From: Bacillota bacterium
GTDB taxonomy: Bacteria > Bacillota > Clostridia > Peptostreptococcales > Anaerovoracaceae
DNA: 9,465 nucleotides
NCBI GenBank assembly: GCA_029266295.1
Contig: JAQSXD010000110.1
Span: forward strand, 1 to 9,465
Direction: 5' to 3'
Part shown: positions 1 to 6,706 of the stretch, one piece after another
How the letters are laid out: each line of letters opens with the position of its first letter
Position numbering within the stretch: position 1 is the first letter of the stretch
Notes under the pieces: model-generated
Seen by the model: only the letters and a program-made list of their open reading frames with translations
What the model was told of the DNA's origin: nothing
The model's database searches: none
Translations under genes and position numbers: made by a program

Positions 1-44
1 AAAAGCCGTATCCTTATTATAAATCATCAATAAAGTATCAAAAT

Positions 45-74
45 ATTATACTATCAATCAATAGCCTGCGTCAA
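45..74 (-). promoter_or_regulatory. Leftward sigma-A type promoter
   Basis: Read on the minus strand, TTGACG (74-69) is followed after 18 bases by a perfect TATAAT (50-45). It points off the left edge, toward a probable gene whose AAGGA ribosome binding site may lie around 9-14. This is a motif match only; no gene start is inside the window. Confidence 0.5.
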
Positions 75-189
75 ATTTATTTATCCATTCGGCCTATTAG
101 CAGGGAATCATTTAATGATTGAAGTCAATACATAACGCCGGTCTTTTGTTTGACTATTTTTAATATTTAGAAAATTAAATAAATTGTTG

Positions 190-218
190 TTGAAATATTC
201 TAAACTTATTGTTACAAT
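190..218 (+). promoter_or_regulatory. Rightward sigma-A type promoter with no obvious gene
   Basis: TTGAAA (190-195), a 17-base spacer, then TACAAT (213-218) is a good sigma-A match. Downstream there is no convincing coding frame before the end of the leftward operon at 404. A transcript would run through the GC-rich stem at 270-301 and reach the hairpin at 354-400, so it may make a short non-coding RNA. AT-rich DNA can produce such matches by chance. Confidence 0.4.
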
Positions 219-269
219 AGAGACTATAATATTATAAAATAGTTTCTATCAGAACGAAAAGAAACCACA

Positions 270-301
270 GCGGCCCTCCGTGAGATAAGAGGGGAATCCG
301 C
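270..301 (+). other. GC-rich bulged stem, possible structured RNA
   Basis: GCGG (270-273) can pair with CCGC (298-301), and CCCTC (274-278) with GAGGG (289-293), leaving a GAAT bulge (294-297) and a 10-base loop (279-288). It is a GC-rich island in an AT-rich spacer, about 50 bases downstream of the promoter at 190-218. It matches no riboswitch or small RNA family that I recognise. The pairing is seen directly; its function is unknown. Confidence 0.35.
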
Positions 302-353
302 ATTCGATTCTCAATTGATTTTGAATACTACTACTCCATTAAACTCATACAAC

Positions 354-400
354 AACATAGAGAGAGGATAGCCTTACTACGGCTATCCTCTCTCTATGTT
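354..400 (-). terminator. Perfect 20-bp stem terminator of the efflux operon
   Basis: Bases 354-373 and 381-400 are exact reverse complements (20 bp) around a 7-base loop (374-380). The stem starts three bases past the stop codon of the last permease gene. On the minus strand the stem is followed by TTGTTGTATGAGTTT-like sequence, only moderately U-rich; on the plus strand no T-run follows. It most likely ends the leftward operon, perhaps less efficiently than a textbook terminator, and may also stabilise the mRNA 3' end. Confidence 0.75.
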
Positions 401-403
401 ATC

Positions 404-1573
404 TCATCCCTCTGCAAGGCTGCGCACTTCTTCTTCAATTTGCTTCATCGTCCGTATTTTCTGACGATAAATCCACATTCCAACAGGCAACCAGAACAGT
501 GCAAAAAGGAAACCTCCTGTGATAAAGGACCCAATGGTATCAAAGCCTGCACCTTTCAGCATAAGCTCTTTCAAAGGGTTTGCATAATAGTAGAGGGGCC
601 ACACAGCCTTCATACCGGGAGCGAAACCCCGCGCCATCATAAATTCCGGCCAGCCATATCCGCAGGATAGGATGGATGGGATCGCCAGGAACATAACAAA
701 CTGCGTACAGTGGGTTGCGTCATCAAAAATAGCTGCCAGCACAAACGCAACACCCGTTAGTCCTGCCAGAAAGATCACCTGGATCAGCAAAGTCAAAAGC
801 AGGCTTCCCTCGAGAGGATAGTGAAAGAGCCAGTGCACGATGAGCATACACGCAAGGGAGCACACAAAGGTCATCATTGCATACTGAACGATCAATGGGG
901 CCATCTCTTTGGGTCGTATCTTTCTGTCGATCTTGTTTAAAGGAAGACGCTTAAGCCGTTCTTTCTCTTTGAGCAGAATCGGGGCAACGATGTTCAGATA
1001 GGTCTGCTGCACAAATACCGCCAGCAATCCGGGATAGAGATAGTATAAATAGCCCAGCTGAGGATTATAGAGCACCCTTTCCGCAGTTGCGAGCGTATTT
1101 AGCATTTGATCCGAGGTTCCCGGCAGAATTCCGCCCGACGCTAGATCCAATGCCTGCAGCTCATAATTCTTCGCCGAAATAATCTTATTGGAATAGAGCA
1201 TCAGGTTATTTCCCACAAGGAAATTGGTTCCGTCCATCAGCATCAGTGCCTTGGCTCCCTTTCTTCCGTTGACATCAGCCTGAAAGCCTTGAGGAAGAAC
1301 CAACCCCCCTTTGATTTTTCCAGACAGAATATCCTCTTTGATCTGTTCTGTAGACGATGCATAATCTGTTATTTTAAAGATGGAACAGCCCTCAAAGTCC
1401 TCTATGATTTCCCGGGACTGATCAGATTGATCAAGATCCATAATCGCAATGGGGATTTCATCGGTAAAGATAGGGCTCATCGCAGCACCAAAAAGTAGCG
1501 TGAACGCAATGGGAATCAAAATCAAAACAATAGGAGGTTTGTACTTCAGGATCAATTCGATCAGCTGTTTCAT
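404..1573 (-). CDS. ABC-2 type transporter permease (second of pair)
   Basis: This 389-residue membrane protein is the second of two permeases that probably form the membrane channel of an ABC-2 type exporter (YbhS/YbhR-like architecture). It has one N-terminal membrane segment (about 13-32), a large extracytoplasmic domain (about 33-173), then about five C-terminal membrane segments. Shared family landmarks are an NP...PG stretch (N170-P171, P181-G182) before the second segment and a GYGWP motif near the C-terminal third. A basic segment after the second membrane helix (KEKERLKRL) is probably cytoplasmic. The ATG overlaps the TGA of the upstream permease by four bases (ATGA), with AAGGAGG seven bases upstream, implying translational coupling. 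The operon hairpin follows three bases after its stop. No Walker A or signature motif is present, so it is not a permease-ATPase fusion. Substrate is unknown; drugs, lipids or wall-active compounds are possible. Confidence 0.88.
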   Translation of the reverse strand: MKQLIELILKYKPPIVLILIPIAFTLLFGAAMSPIFTDEIPIAIMDLDQSDQSREIIEDFEGCSIFKITDYASSTEQIKEDILSGKIKGGLVLPQGFQADVNGRKGAKALMLMDGTNFLVGNNLMLYSNKIISAKNYELQALDLASGGILPGTSDQMLNTLATAERVLYNPQLGYLYYLYPGLLAVFVQQTYLNIVAPILLKEKERLKRLPLNKIDRKIRPKEMAPLIVQYAMMTFVCSLACMLIVHWLFHYPLEGSLLLTLLIQVIFLAGLTGVAFVLAAIFDDATHCTQFVMFLAIPSILSCGYGWPEFMMARGFAPGMKAVWPLYYYANPLKELMLKGAGFDTIGSFITGGFLFALFWLPVGMWIYRQKIRTMKQIEEEVRSLAEG

Positions 1574-2700
1574 GCCAGAACCTCCTTTCTCTTAATAAAA
1601 TAGAGCAGTACCAGTTCCACAGCTATAAAAACCAGCATGGTGCGGATGTCCGGAATCAAATGGCGAAATGCCAGATCCTTCAGGCAAAGATCCCTGATCC
1701 GATTGCCGTAATAGTAAAACGGAATGATTTTTGCGAACCACTGAAAAACTGACGGCATAGCCAGGGCGGGCCAGGTATATCCCCCTAGGATGGAGGCAGG
1801 AAGCACGAGTACCGCTGCGACCTGGCTTGCAAACATTCGGTCTGACAGGATGGATCCCACCAGATACCCAAGCGCAAAAATTACACAGGAGAAAAGCACC
1901 GTCAGTACGATGCCTCCCAGTAGAGTTCCTTTATACGGCATATCAAAAAGTAGATATTGCTCGATCAAGGTCAGTGAAATGGATACCGCGCCCAGACTGC
2001 CCCATTTCAGAATGATTTTTAAGTGTTCCGAGAAGCCAAGCCCCTTTCCCCTTGTCTCACTGGCACGTTCCGCACCCAAACATGCAATACCTACTTGAAT
2101 CAATGCTGCAAGCATGCCTGGAAGAATGAAATTCCTAAAGTTTCTTGTTGGATTGAACAAAAGACGATATGTAGCATCAATCGGTATCGCGTGATTTCTC
2201 ACTTCTGCCGGTGCAGTGTTCAATTTACCTTCATAGTTCTTAATCATATAGCCCGCTTTTAGTGTCAGTAAAATCTCGGACATCGCTGATTTGGAGGACG
2301 AAAGAACAGCCAGAGAGGAACCATCGTATACCGTCAGAATTTTAGGTGCCTTTCCCTCACGCATGTCGCTGTAGAAGTTCTCAGGAATAATGAGCCCCAC
2401 ATATGCCTGTCTGTCATAGAGTGCTTCCTCCACTCGCGCATCGTTATCGGCTTCCTCTATCACGTTAAAATAGTTGCTCTGATCCACATACGCAACGAGG
2501 TTTCTGCTGAACTCAGATTTGTCGTGGTTCACAACGACGGTCGGAATTGAGGTTGCCACATCGCTGCTCATTTCGTATCCCAGGATCAATCCGGTTACAA
2601 GGGGCACGACAATGAAGACCAAAAAGGTCATTACTCTTTTCGGATGGCGCTTTTTATACAGATAAAGCGCCATGAAAATTTGAAAGAACTGCCGTTTCAT
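1570..2700 (-). CDS. ABC-2 type transporter permease (first of pair)
   Basis: This 376-residue protein is homologous in plan to the following permease: one membrane segment at about 22-42, an extracytoplasmic domain at about 43-188, then membrane segments at about 191-210, 232-250, 258-284, 290-308 and 351-369. The family landmarks N183-P184, P194-G195 and the GYTWP motif (307-311) are present, followed by a hydrophobic PFYYYGNRIRDLCL stretch. The two permeases probably form a heterodimer, as in YbhFSR-like exporters. The start is 2 bases after the stop of the adaptor gene, with GGAG about 7 bases upstream; its own stop overlaps the next start. No nucleotide-binding domain is seen in it. Substrate cannot be read from sequence. 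Confidence 0.88.
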   Translation of the reverse strand: MKRQFFQIFMALYLYKKRHPKRVMTFLVFIVVPLVTGLILGYEMSSDVATSIPTVVVNHDKSEFSRNLVAYVDQSNYFNVIEEADNDARVEEALYDRQAYVGLIIPENFYSDMREGKAPKILTVYDGSSLAVLSSSKSAMSEILLTLKAGYMIKNYEGKLNTAPAEVRNHAIPIDATYRLLFNPTRNFRNFILPGMLAALIQVGIACLGAERASETRGKGLGFSEHLKIILKWGSLGAVSISLTLIEQYLLFDMPYKGTLLGGIVLTVLFSCVIFALGYLVGSILSDRMFASQVAAVLVLPASILGGYTWPALAMPSVFQWFAKIIPFYYYGNRIRDLCLKDLAFRHLIPDIRTMLVFIAVELVLLYFIKRKEVLA

Positions 2701-2702
2701 GG

Positions 2703-3674
2703 TTATTCTCCGTCTATCATTCCGAGATTAACCATAGCAGTCATTCCGGGATAAACCTCTTGATCCAATTGAATCAGTTCAATCTTGACCCCATAAGAAA
2801 GGATATCAAAATCTCCATTATTGTTGGTTGCCCGCTTCGTTGCAAAATCGGGTTTTTGGCTTACGTTCGTAATCGTTCCCTTGAAAACTTCATTTGGATA
2901 AGCTGCAATGGTAACATCCACTTCGGCTCCGGTCTGAACCTTTCCCAAATCCGTCTCTTTTACATTAATTTCAACATAGGGCTTTTCCTTGCTGGTCAGG
3001 GTAGCAAGCGGCATGCCGCTGCTTACAAGTTCACCTTCGTTCACGTTCAAAGCGGTAACCGTACCATCCATGGATGCTTTAATGGTGGCATCGTCCAGAT
3101 AGCTCTGTACTTCAGCGGTTGCCGCCTTCGCTTGGGCGACCAGTGCTTCAGCCGCCGCCTTATCTTCTGCTCTGGCTCCTTGAGATGCCATATCGTAGAC
3201 CTCTTTTGCGGCAGTGTACTGAGCATAGACCTGATCATACGTATTGGCTGACACTGCCTCCTGCTCATAGAGCGACTTGATCCTGGTGTAGGTCTTTTCC
3301 GCCAGATCAAAGGCGGCTTTTGCTTGTGCGACTTCCTGGCTTCTCGCTCCGTTCAGGGCCTTGTCGTACTGGGCCTGCGCTGCAGCCGTAGCGGCTTCTG
3401 CCTGACGCTTTTTGGCTTCAATGCTCTCGCTGGAGATAACAATCAGCGTGTCCCCCTTCTTAACCTCCTGGCCTTCTGTTACAAGAACCTGATCCACAAC
3501 CCCGGGTATTTTTGAGTTAATATCAATCTCCTGGGTTTTCAGGTTACCCTGTATTACCAGCTCTTCTTTTCCGGATGCCTTTGGCCCTGCAAAAGCAAAG
3601 GCAATGCAGAGCAGGATCACCATGAAACTAATAATGATAAGATTTTTATTTTTTGTTACTGCGTTCATATACAT
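2703..3674 (-). CDS. HlyD/YbhG-type membrane fusion adaptor
   Basis: This roughly 323-residue protein should link the permeases to the TolC-like protein. It has one N-terminal membrane anchor (about 12-31), a first half lipoyl domain with the IPGVVDQVLVTEGQEVKKGDTL signature, a long alpha-helical hairpin region (about 85-200), the second lipoyl half (around MDGTVTALNVNEGELV), and a C-terminal beta-barrel domain around YVEINVKETDLGKV. The hairpin contains two similar GAR-x-E/D motifs (GARSQE and GARAED), typical of YbhG/EmrA-like adaptors. The long hairpin suits docking with a TolC-like partner. The start is uncertain: GTG at 3677, ATG at 3674 and ATG at 3668 are all in frame behind a weak purine-rich AAGAAAGAAG. 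ATG at 3674 is chosen here. The gene lies 75 bases after the TolC-like gene with no terminator between them, so they are probably cotranscribed. Confidence 0.88.
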   Translation of the reverse strand: MYMNAVTKNKNLIIISFMVILLCIAFAFAGPKASGKEELVIQGNLKTQEIDINSKIPGVVDQVLVTEGQEVKKGDTLIVISSESIEAKKRQAEAATAAAQAQYDKALNGARSQEVAQAKAAFDLAEKTYTRIKSLYEQEAVSANTYDQVYAQYTAAKEVYDMASQGARAEDKAAAEALVAQAKAATAEVQSYLDDATIKASMDGTVTALNVNEGELVSSGMPLATLTSKEKPYVEINVKETDLGKVQTGAEVDVTIAAYPNEVFKGTITNVSQKPDFATKRATNNNGDFDILSYGVKIELIQLDQEVYPGMTAMVNLGMIDGE

Positions 3675-3749
3675 CACTTCTTTCTTAATTTACTTCATTG
3701 ACTAAATTTACTGAATGGGGTGTGTCCATGGAACGAATCGGCGTTTCCC

Positions 3750-5096
3750 TTATAGGGGCAGCCTTGCGGTCCCCACGTTTGCGGCATAACCAAAGTCATA
3801 AGAGGCTAGATCGTAATCCGATATTGCTTTTGAAACAGCCAAGCCCGCTTTATAAACATTCACCTGTGCCTGTTGAAGCTCTGCAAGGGTTGTCATTCCA
3901 GCCTGATAGGAAATATCGATGAGCCGGTATCCCTCCTGTGCATAGGTTTGAATCGATCTGGCGGCTTCCAGCGCCGCCTGCTTATCAGCTAGCTCTGCTG
4001 CTTTGCTTCTGACCTCGATTTCGATCAAAATAGGTGCATCTTTCCTAGTCTTTTCGGCAGAGAGCAACGCAACCTGCTGCTCCATATAAGCGGAGGAGCT
4101 TTTTGGATATGCTTTTAGATTATCCAGCAGTATCCCATGAACCTTTACCGCAAACTCTGCCCCTTTGATCTCATTTCTCAAAGCCAATGCGCTTTTCACA
4201 GATGCTTCTGCATCAATTGCCGCAGAGGATACCACCTCCAGTTTATCCGTAAAGGTTATTGGTTGTGTTGCCGAATAACCCAAGAGATAGTTAAAGCTCA
4301 TCTTTGCATATTCCAGCTTCGTACGAGCTGCCTGTAGGCTGCTTTTCGCCGCAGTCACCCCAGATTCGGCAGAGAGAACATCCTTTTTCGCAAGCATGCC
4401 TGCTTGATACTGTGCTTTTGTATTCTTTAGGATATCCTGCTGCGTTTTGAGATTATCCTCTTCTGTTTTTAAATTATCTGTCGCCAGCAGAACCCCGTAG
4501 TACACCTTGAGGGTCTCGTACTCGATCTGATTCATTTCCGCTTTGTAGTTGTTGTCAATTTGACCTTGCGCAAAATCCCGTCTCAATTCAGAGACTTTCT
4601 TGTTTACTCCTGTGGCTCCCCCCTCCTGCGCTTCGATACTCTTCTCCATAGCAACGGAGGGGTTTACATAGCCTAACGCACTGTATTTATCCAGGAGATC
4701 CAGTCCGCTCAGAATTTTCGAAATTTTTGATACGGTCTCACCATACCCTTTTGCAAGCGCGGTATCAGATTTTTTGTTCAATTCCGCCGTCTGGGCTCTT
4801 GCCCCCGTTGTCTGCATAATCTTAACTGCCTCTTTCATCGAAAGAGGAACGGGCTTTGCCGAAATGGCCGAAGCAGAAGCGGTCACGGCTGATTCTGTAA
4901 TGGCGGATTTCGTAACGGCGGATTTCGTAACGGCCGACCCGGAAGTGGCTGTAATGGAAGTTCCGGTTGTCGAAGCAACTGCTGTGGCGGAATTGGCGGA
5001 AGCGCTTGTGGACTCAGCATACGCCTCTCCCCCATATACACATGCTGTTCCAGTCAGCAAAACCATAATCAGTACGAAACAAATTTCTTTTTTCAT
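3750..5096 (-). CDS. TolC-family helical efflux protein with repeat linker
   Basis: This 448-residue exported protein is the first gene of the efflux operon. A signal peptide (1-27, possible cut after AYA) is followed by a Ser/Ala/Thr-rich linker (about 28-80) with four pentapeptide repeats of the SAVTK type (54-73). The rest is alpha-helical with the TolC-family internal duplication: QYQAGMLAKKDVLSAES (229-245) and SYQAGMTTLAELQQAQ (396-411), each followed by a long heptad-like helix. Where TolC proteins carry outer-membrane beta strands, this one has short, mostly helical or polar stretches (about 130-180 and 325-355), so an outer-membrane barrel seems absent. A near-lipobox at C19 has Gly at -3 and does not fit. 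Start ATG has a GAAAGGG-like site about 10 bases upstream. It likely pairs with the downstream adaptor. Family assignment is fairly firm; the barrel-less reading is inference by eye. Confidence 0.82.
   Translation of the reverse strand: MKKEICFVLIMVLLTGTACVYGGEAYAESTSASANSATAVASTTGTSITATSGSAVTKSAVTKSAITESAVTASASAISAKPVPLSMKEAVKIMQTTGARAQTAELNKKSDTALAKGYGETVSKISKILSGLDLLDKYSALGYVNPSVAMEKSIEAQEGGATGVNKKVSELRRDFAQGQIDNNYKAEMNQIEYETLKVYYGVLLATDNLKTEEDNLKTQQDILKNTKAQYQAGMLAKKDVLSAESGVTAAKSSLQAARTKLEYAKMSFNYLLGYSATQPITFTDKLEVVSSAAIDAEASVKSALALRNEIKGAEFAVKVHGILLDNLKAYPKSSSAYMEQQVALLSAEKTRKDAPILIEIEVRSKAAELADKQAALEAARSIQTYAQEGYRLIDISYQAGMTTLAELQQAQVNVYKAGLAVSKAISDYDLASYDFGYAANVGTARLPL
4878..4937 (-). 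repeat. 15-bp in-frame tandem repeats (SAVTK-type pentapeptides)
   Basis: Four 5-residue units (SAVTK, SAVTK, SAITE, SAVTA; residues 54-73 of the TolC-like protein) come from a degenerate 15-bp tandem repeat. Two adjacent copies are identical: GGCGGATTTCGTAAC at 4902-4916 and 4917-4931 on the plus strand. Because the unit is a multiple of three, copy-number change would lengthen or shorten the linker without a frameshift. Confidence 0.85.
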
Positions 5097-5158
5097 TTTC
5101 TAAATGCACCCTTTCTCGTGAGAATTTATATTTTATCAATCTACATGTGACGATTATC

Positions 5159-5187
5159 TTTACAACCGTGTAGATATAATCTATACT
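5159..5187 (+). promoter_or_regulatory. Promoter of the TetR regulator gene
   Basis: TTTACA (5159-5164), a 17-base spacer, then TATACT (5182-5187) is a strong sigma-A match pointing toward the regulator. It predicts a leader of roughly 110 bases before the ATG at 5306. The palindrome at 5168-5186 covers most of the spacer and -10, so autorepression is likely. Confidence 0.6.
5168..5186. promoter_or_regulatory. Candidate TetR operator (19-bp palindrome)
   Basis: GTGTAGAT (5168-5175), ATA, then ATCTATAC (5179-5186) is a palindrome with 7 of 8 arm positions matching. It lies in the spacer and -10 of the rightward promoter and in the -10 area of the leftward one, so a bound TetR dimer would block both. 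Related half-sites (ATGTAGATT) occur at 5138-5146 (minus) and 5254-5262 (plus). The size and position suit a TetR family operator; binding is inferred. Confidence 0.6.
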
Positions 5188-5206
5188 AACAGTATGACAA
5201 ATACAA
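5172..5206 (-). promoter_or_regulatory. Promoter region of the efflux operon
   Basis: On the minus strand, two alternatives overlap: TTGTAT (5206-5201), 17 bases, TAGATT (5183-5178); or TTGTCA (5200-5195), 16-17 bases, TATATC/ATATCT around 5178-5172. Either places the -10 inside the palindrome and start of transcription about 75 bases before the ATG at 5096. The exact element is not settled by sequence alone. Confidence 0.45.
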
Positions 5207-5292
5207 GACACAAAGTGCTGCCCCTTGTCGTTTAAATATACAAACAAAGCAAAATGTAGATTAAAAAAATTACAGAGAAAAACAACTCTGGA

Positions 5293-5299
5293 AAGGAAG
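5293..5299 (+). promoter_or_regulatory. Ribosome binding site fixing the TetR start
   Basis: AAGGAAG lies six bases before the ATG at 5306. The alternative upstream in-frame TTG at 5225 has no such site and would add 27 basic residues not typical of the family, so 5306 is chosen. Confidence 0.75.
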
Positions 5300-5305
5300 T
5301 TGAAA

Positions 5306-5932
5306 ATGGGCTCATACGAAACAAAAAACAAAGGAGATCTCAGGGTCAGAAGGACGTACAAGCTTCTATCTCAAGCCTTGCTTTCCCTTCTCTTGGAACG
5401 GTCATTTGAAGAGATTTTTGTCACAGACATCTGCGAGAGAGCGATGGTGCACCGCACAACCTTTTATAAACATTTTGAAGACAAGTATCATCTCTTGGAC
5501 TTCTGCGTACAAGAACTGATTCGCACGTTCGAGGGAGACGGAACCCATCTCTACTCCACAGAAACCATGAAAGACTATTACATGGGCTTGATTAGAAAGT
5601 CGTTAGAATATATGGCGGATAATAAGGAGCTTTTTCTCACCGGCATCCTTCGGGCAGGAAACAACTCAGTGCTTCCCATGCTGAATCTTTCCGTCAATAA
5701 CCTGATTCAAACGAAACTTCAAGAAAACGAGAAACTTGGAGTTTATCATAAAATCCCCAATCCCGTCATTGCACAATTTTATTCCGGCGCACTGATTTCT
5801 GCATCCATCTGGTGGCTCGAAAGTGACACACCGATTTCCATCGATGAAATGGTCCACTATATCAGTCTTCTGATCAATGAGAAATCCTATACGTTTACAG
5901 GTGAAGCCTTGCCGGAGCATACAGAACTTTAG
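5306..5932 (+). CDS. TetR/AcrR family transcriptional regulator
   Basis: This 208-residue protein is a probable ligand-responsive repressor of the divergent efflux operon. The N-terminal helix-turn-helix domain (about 15-64) has the classic TetR pattern: RRTYKLLSQALLSLL, a second helix around FVTDICERAMV, and a recognition helix RTTFYKHFEDKYHLL. The C-terminal domain (about 75-205) is all-helical and resembles the TetR group often found beside DhaS-like and YhgE-like genes, but I cannot assign a ligand. The start is set by AAGGAAG six bases upstream. It is divergent from the operon across a shared 209-bp region with a palindrome. Its TAG overlaps the stop of the convergent prepilin peptidase gene by three bases. 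Autoregulation plus operon repression is the expected mode. Confidence 0.88.
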   Translation: MGSYETKNKGDLRVRRTYKLLSQALLSLLLERSFEEIFVTDICERAMVHRTTFYKHFEDKYHLLDFCVQELIRTFEGDGTHLYSTETMKDYYMGLIRKSLEYMADNKELFLTGILRAGNNSVLPMLNLSVNNLIQTKLQENEKLGVYHKIPNPVIAQFYSGALISASIWWLESDTPISIDEMVHYISLLINEKSYTFTGEALPEHTEL

Positions 5933-6627
5933 AATAGAGCCGCAAAAACTTCCAGCTCTTGATAAAATAATAGATAAGCAGCAGCTCCAATGGCGATGAA
6001 AGGTCCCAACGGACGCTGATCGCTGCCCTTCAGCTTTCCGGAAATCAATCCGGCAGCAAAGACCAGAGCGCTTGAAAAGATGGCGAGAACAAAGACGATG
6101 GCAGTGCCCTGCAAGCCGCAGACTAAGCCCACTGCCGACATGAGCTTTACGTCTCCAAAGCCTAAGGTCTCTTTCCTAAAGATAAAATTCCCTAAAATTC
6201 CAATGAGCAGCATGCTTCCGGCCCCTAAAAGCGCACCAAACAGCTGCGCCAAAAACGAATTCTGGAACGGAATAAAACCAAATGCAGTGACGGCTAAAGC
6301 AACCACAAACTGGTCCGGAATAATCATATATTTCCAATCAGCGATTCCGATTTGCATAAGCAGCCAGATTGCTGCCAGCCCAGGAAGGGAATAAAGAACA
6401 CCGATCTCAGTCAGCTTTAGTGCTGCAGCTGCAAAGACAAGAACGAACACCGCACCCCAAGGTCTTTTGGAGATCCGCACTCCCCACATTTCGTGACTGG
6501 GCTCCTCATTGTAATCACAGAGCCATTTTGCAGGGATCCGGTTGAAAACATAGATGGTTAGTGCCCCTAAACAAGCCCCTCCCCCAACCGTTATTATGAT
6601 TTGAAAGATGATAAGAATCGTCTCCAT
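5929..6627 (-). CDS. Prepilin peptidase (A24 family), peptidase domain only
   Basis: This 232-residue multi-pass membrane protein is an aspartic protease that would cut the leader of type IV prepilin-like proteins at the cytoplasmic face. The two catalytic aspartates are visible: D97 in IADWKYMIIPDQ and D159 in the hallmark ETLGFGDVKL (G-x-G-D). About seven hydrophobic segments are present. Bifunctional PilD-type enzymes carry an N-terminal domain with paired CxxC motifs associated with N-methylation; here the corresponding loop (about 30-56) has a single cysteine (C37) and is short. It may thus cleave without methylating, or resemble Tad/archaeal-type peptidases. ATG at 6627 has AAAGGG about 8 bases upstream. 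No pilin or secretion gene is in the window, so its substrate is elsewhere. Confidence 0.88.
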   Translation of the reverse strand: METILIIFQIIITVGGGACLGALTIYVFNRIPAKWLCDYNEEPSHEMWGVRISKRPWGAVFVLVFAAAALKLTEIGVLYSLPGLAAIWLLMQIGIADWKYMIIPDQFVVALAVTAFGFIPFQNSFLAQLFGALLGAGSMLLIGILGNFIFRKETLGFGDVKLMSAVGLVCGLQGTAIVFVLAIFSSALVFAAGLISGKLKGSDQRPLGPFIAIGAAAYLLFYQELEVFAALF

Positions 6628-6706
6628 CCCGTATACCCTTTCCCTTATTTCACATCCGCACTGCTAACATTACCGGTCAAACAAATTTCATTGCCTCTAT
6701 TTTATC

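Larger units (their letters stand above)
1..403. other. Gene-free left intergenic region
   Basis: No open frame with a credible ribosome binding site and start was found in this AT-rich stretch on either strand. It holds a leftward promoter near 45-74, a small inverted repeat at 106-120 (AATCAT, 3-base gap, ATGATT), a rightward promoter at 190-218, a GC-rich bulged stem at 270-301, and the hairpin at 354-400. The minus strand near bases 9-14 reads AAGGA, a plausible ribosome binding site for a leftward gene that would start just outside the window. That last point is inference. Confidence 0.6.

Noticed and set aside
106..120. AATCAT-TTA-ATGATT inverted repeat as an operator
   Set aside because: Six-base AT-rich arms are expected by chance in this stretch, and it lies upstream of the leftward promoter without further support.
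297..375. Short plus-strand coding frame behind AAGAGGGG near 287-294
   Set aside because: The purine-rich site has no ATG, GTG or TTG at proper distance; the nearest TTG is over 20 bases away and gives only a very short peptide.
5037..5042. Lipoprotein reading of the TolC-like protein at C19
   Set aside because: The sequence GTAC has Gly at -3, which does not fit a lipobox; an ordinary signal peptidase site after AYA (residue 27) is better.
5225..5305. Extended N-terminus of the TetR protein from a TTG at 5225
   Set aside because: The TTG has no ribosome binding site and would add a basic tail unusual for the family; ATG at 5306 has AAGGAAG at ideal spacing.
5014..5361. 115-codon minus-strand frame across the divergent promoter region
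   Set aside because: It spans the start of the TolC-like gene, the operator and the start of the regulator, and is best explained as a chance open frame.
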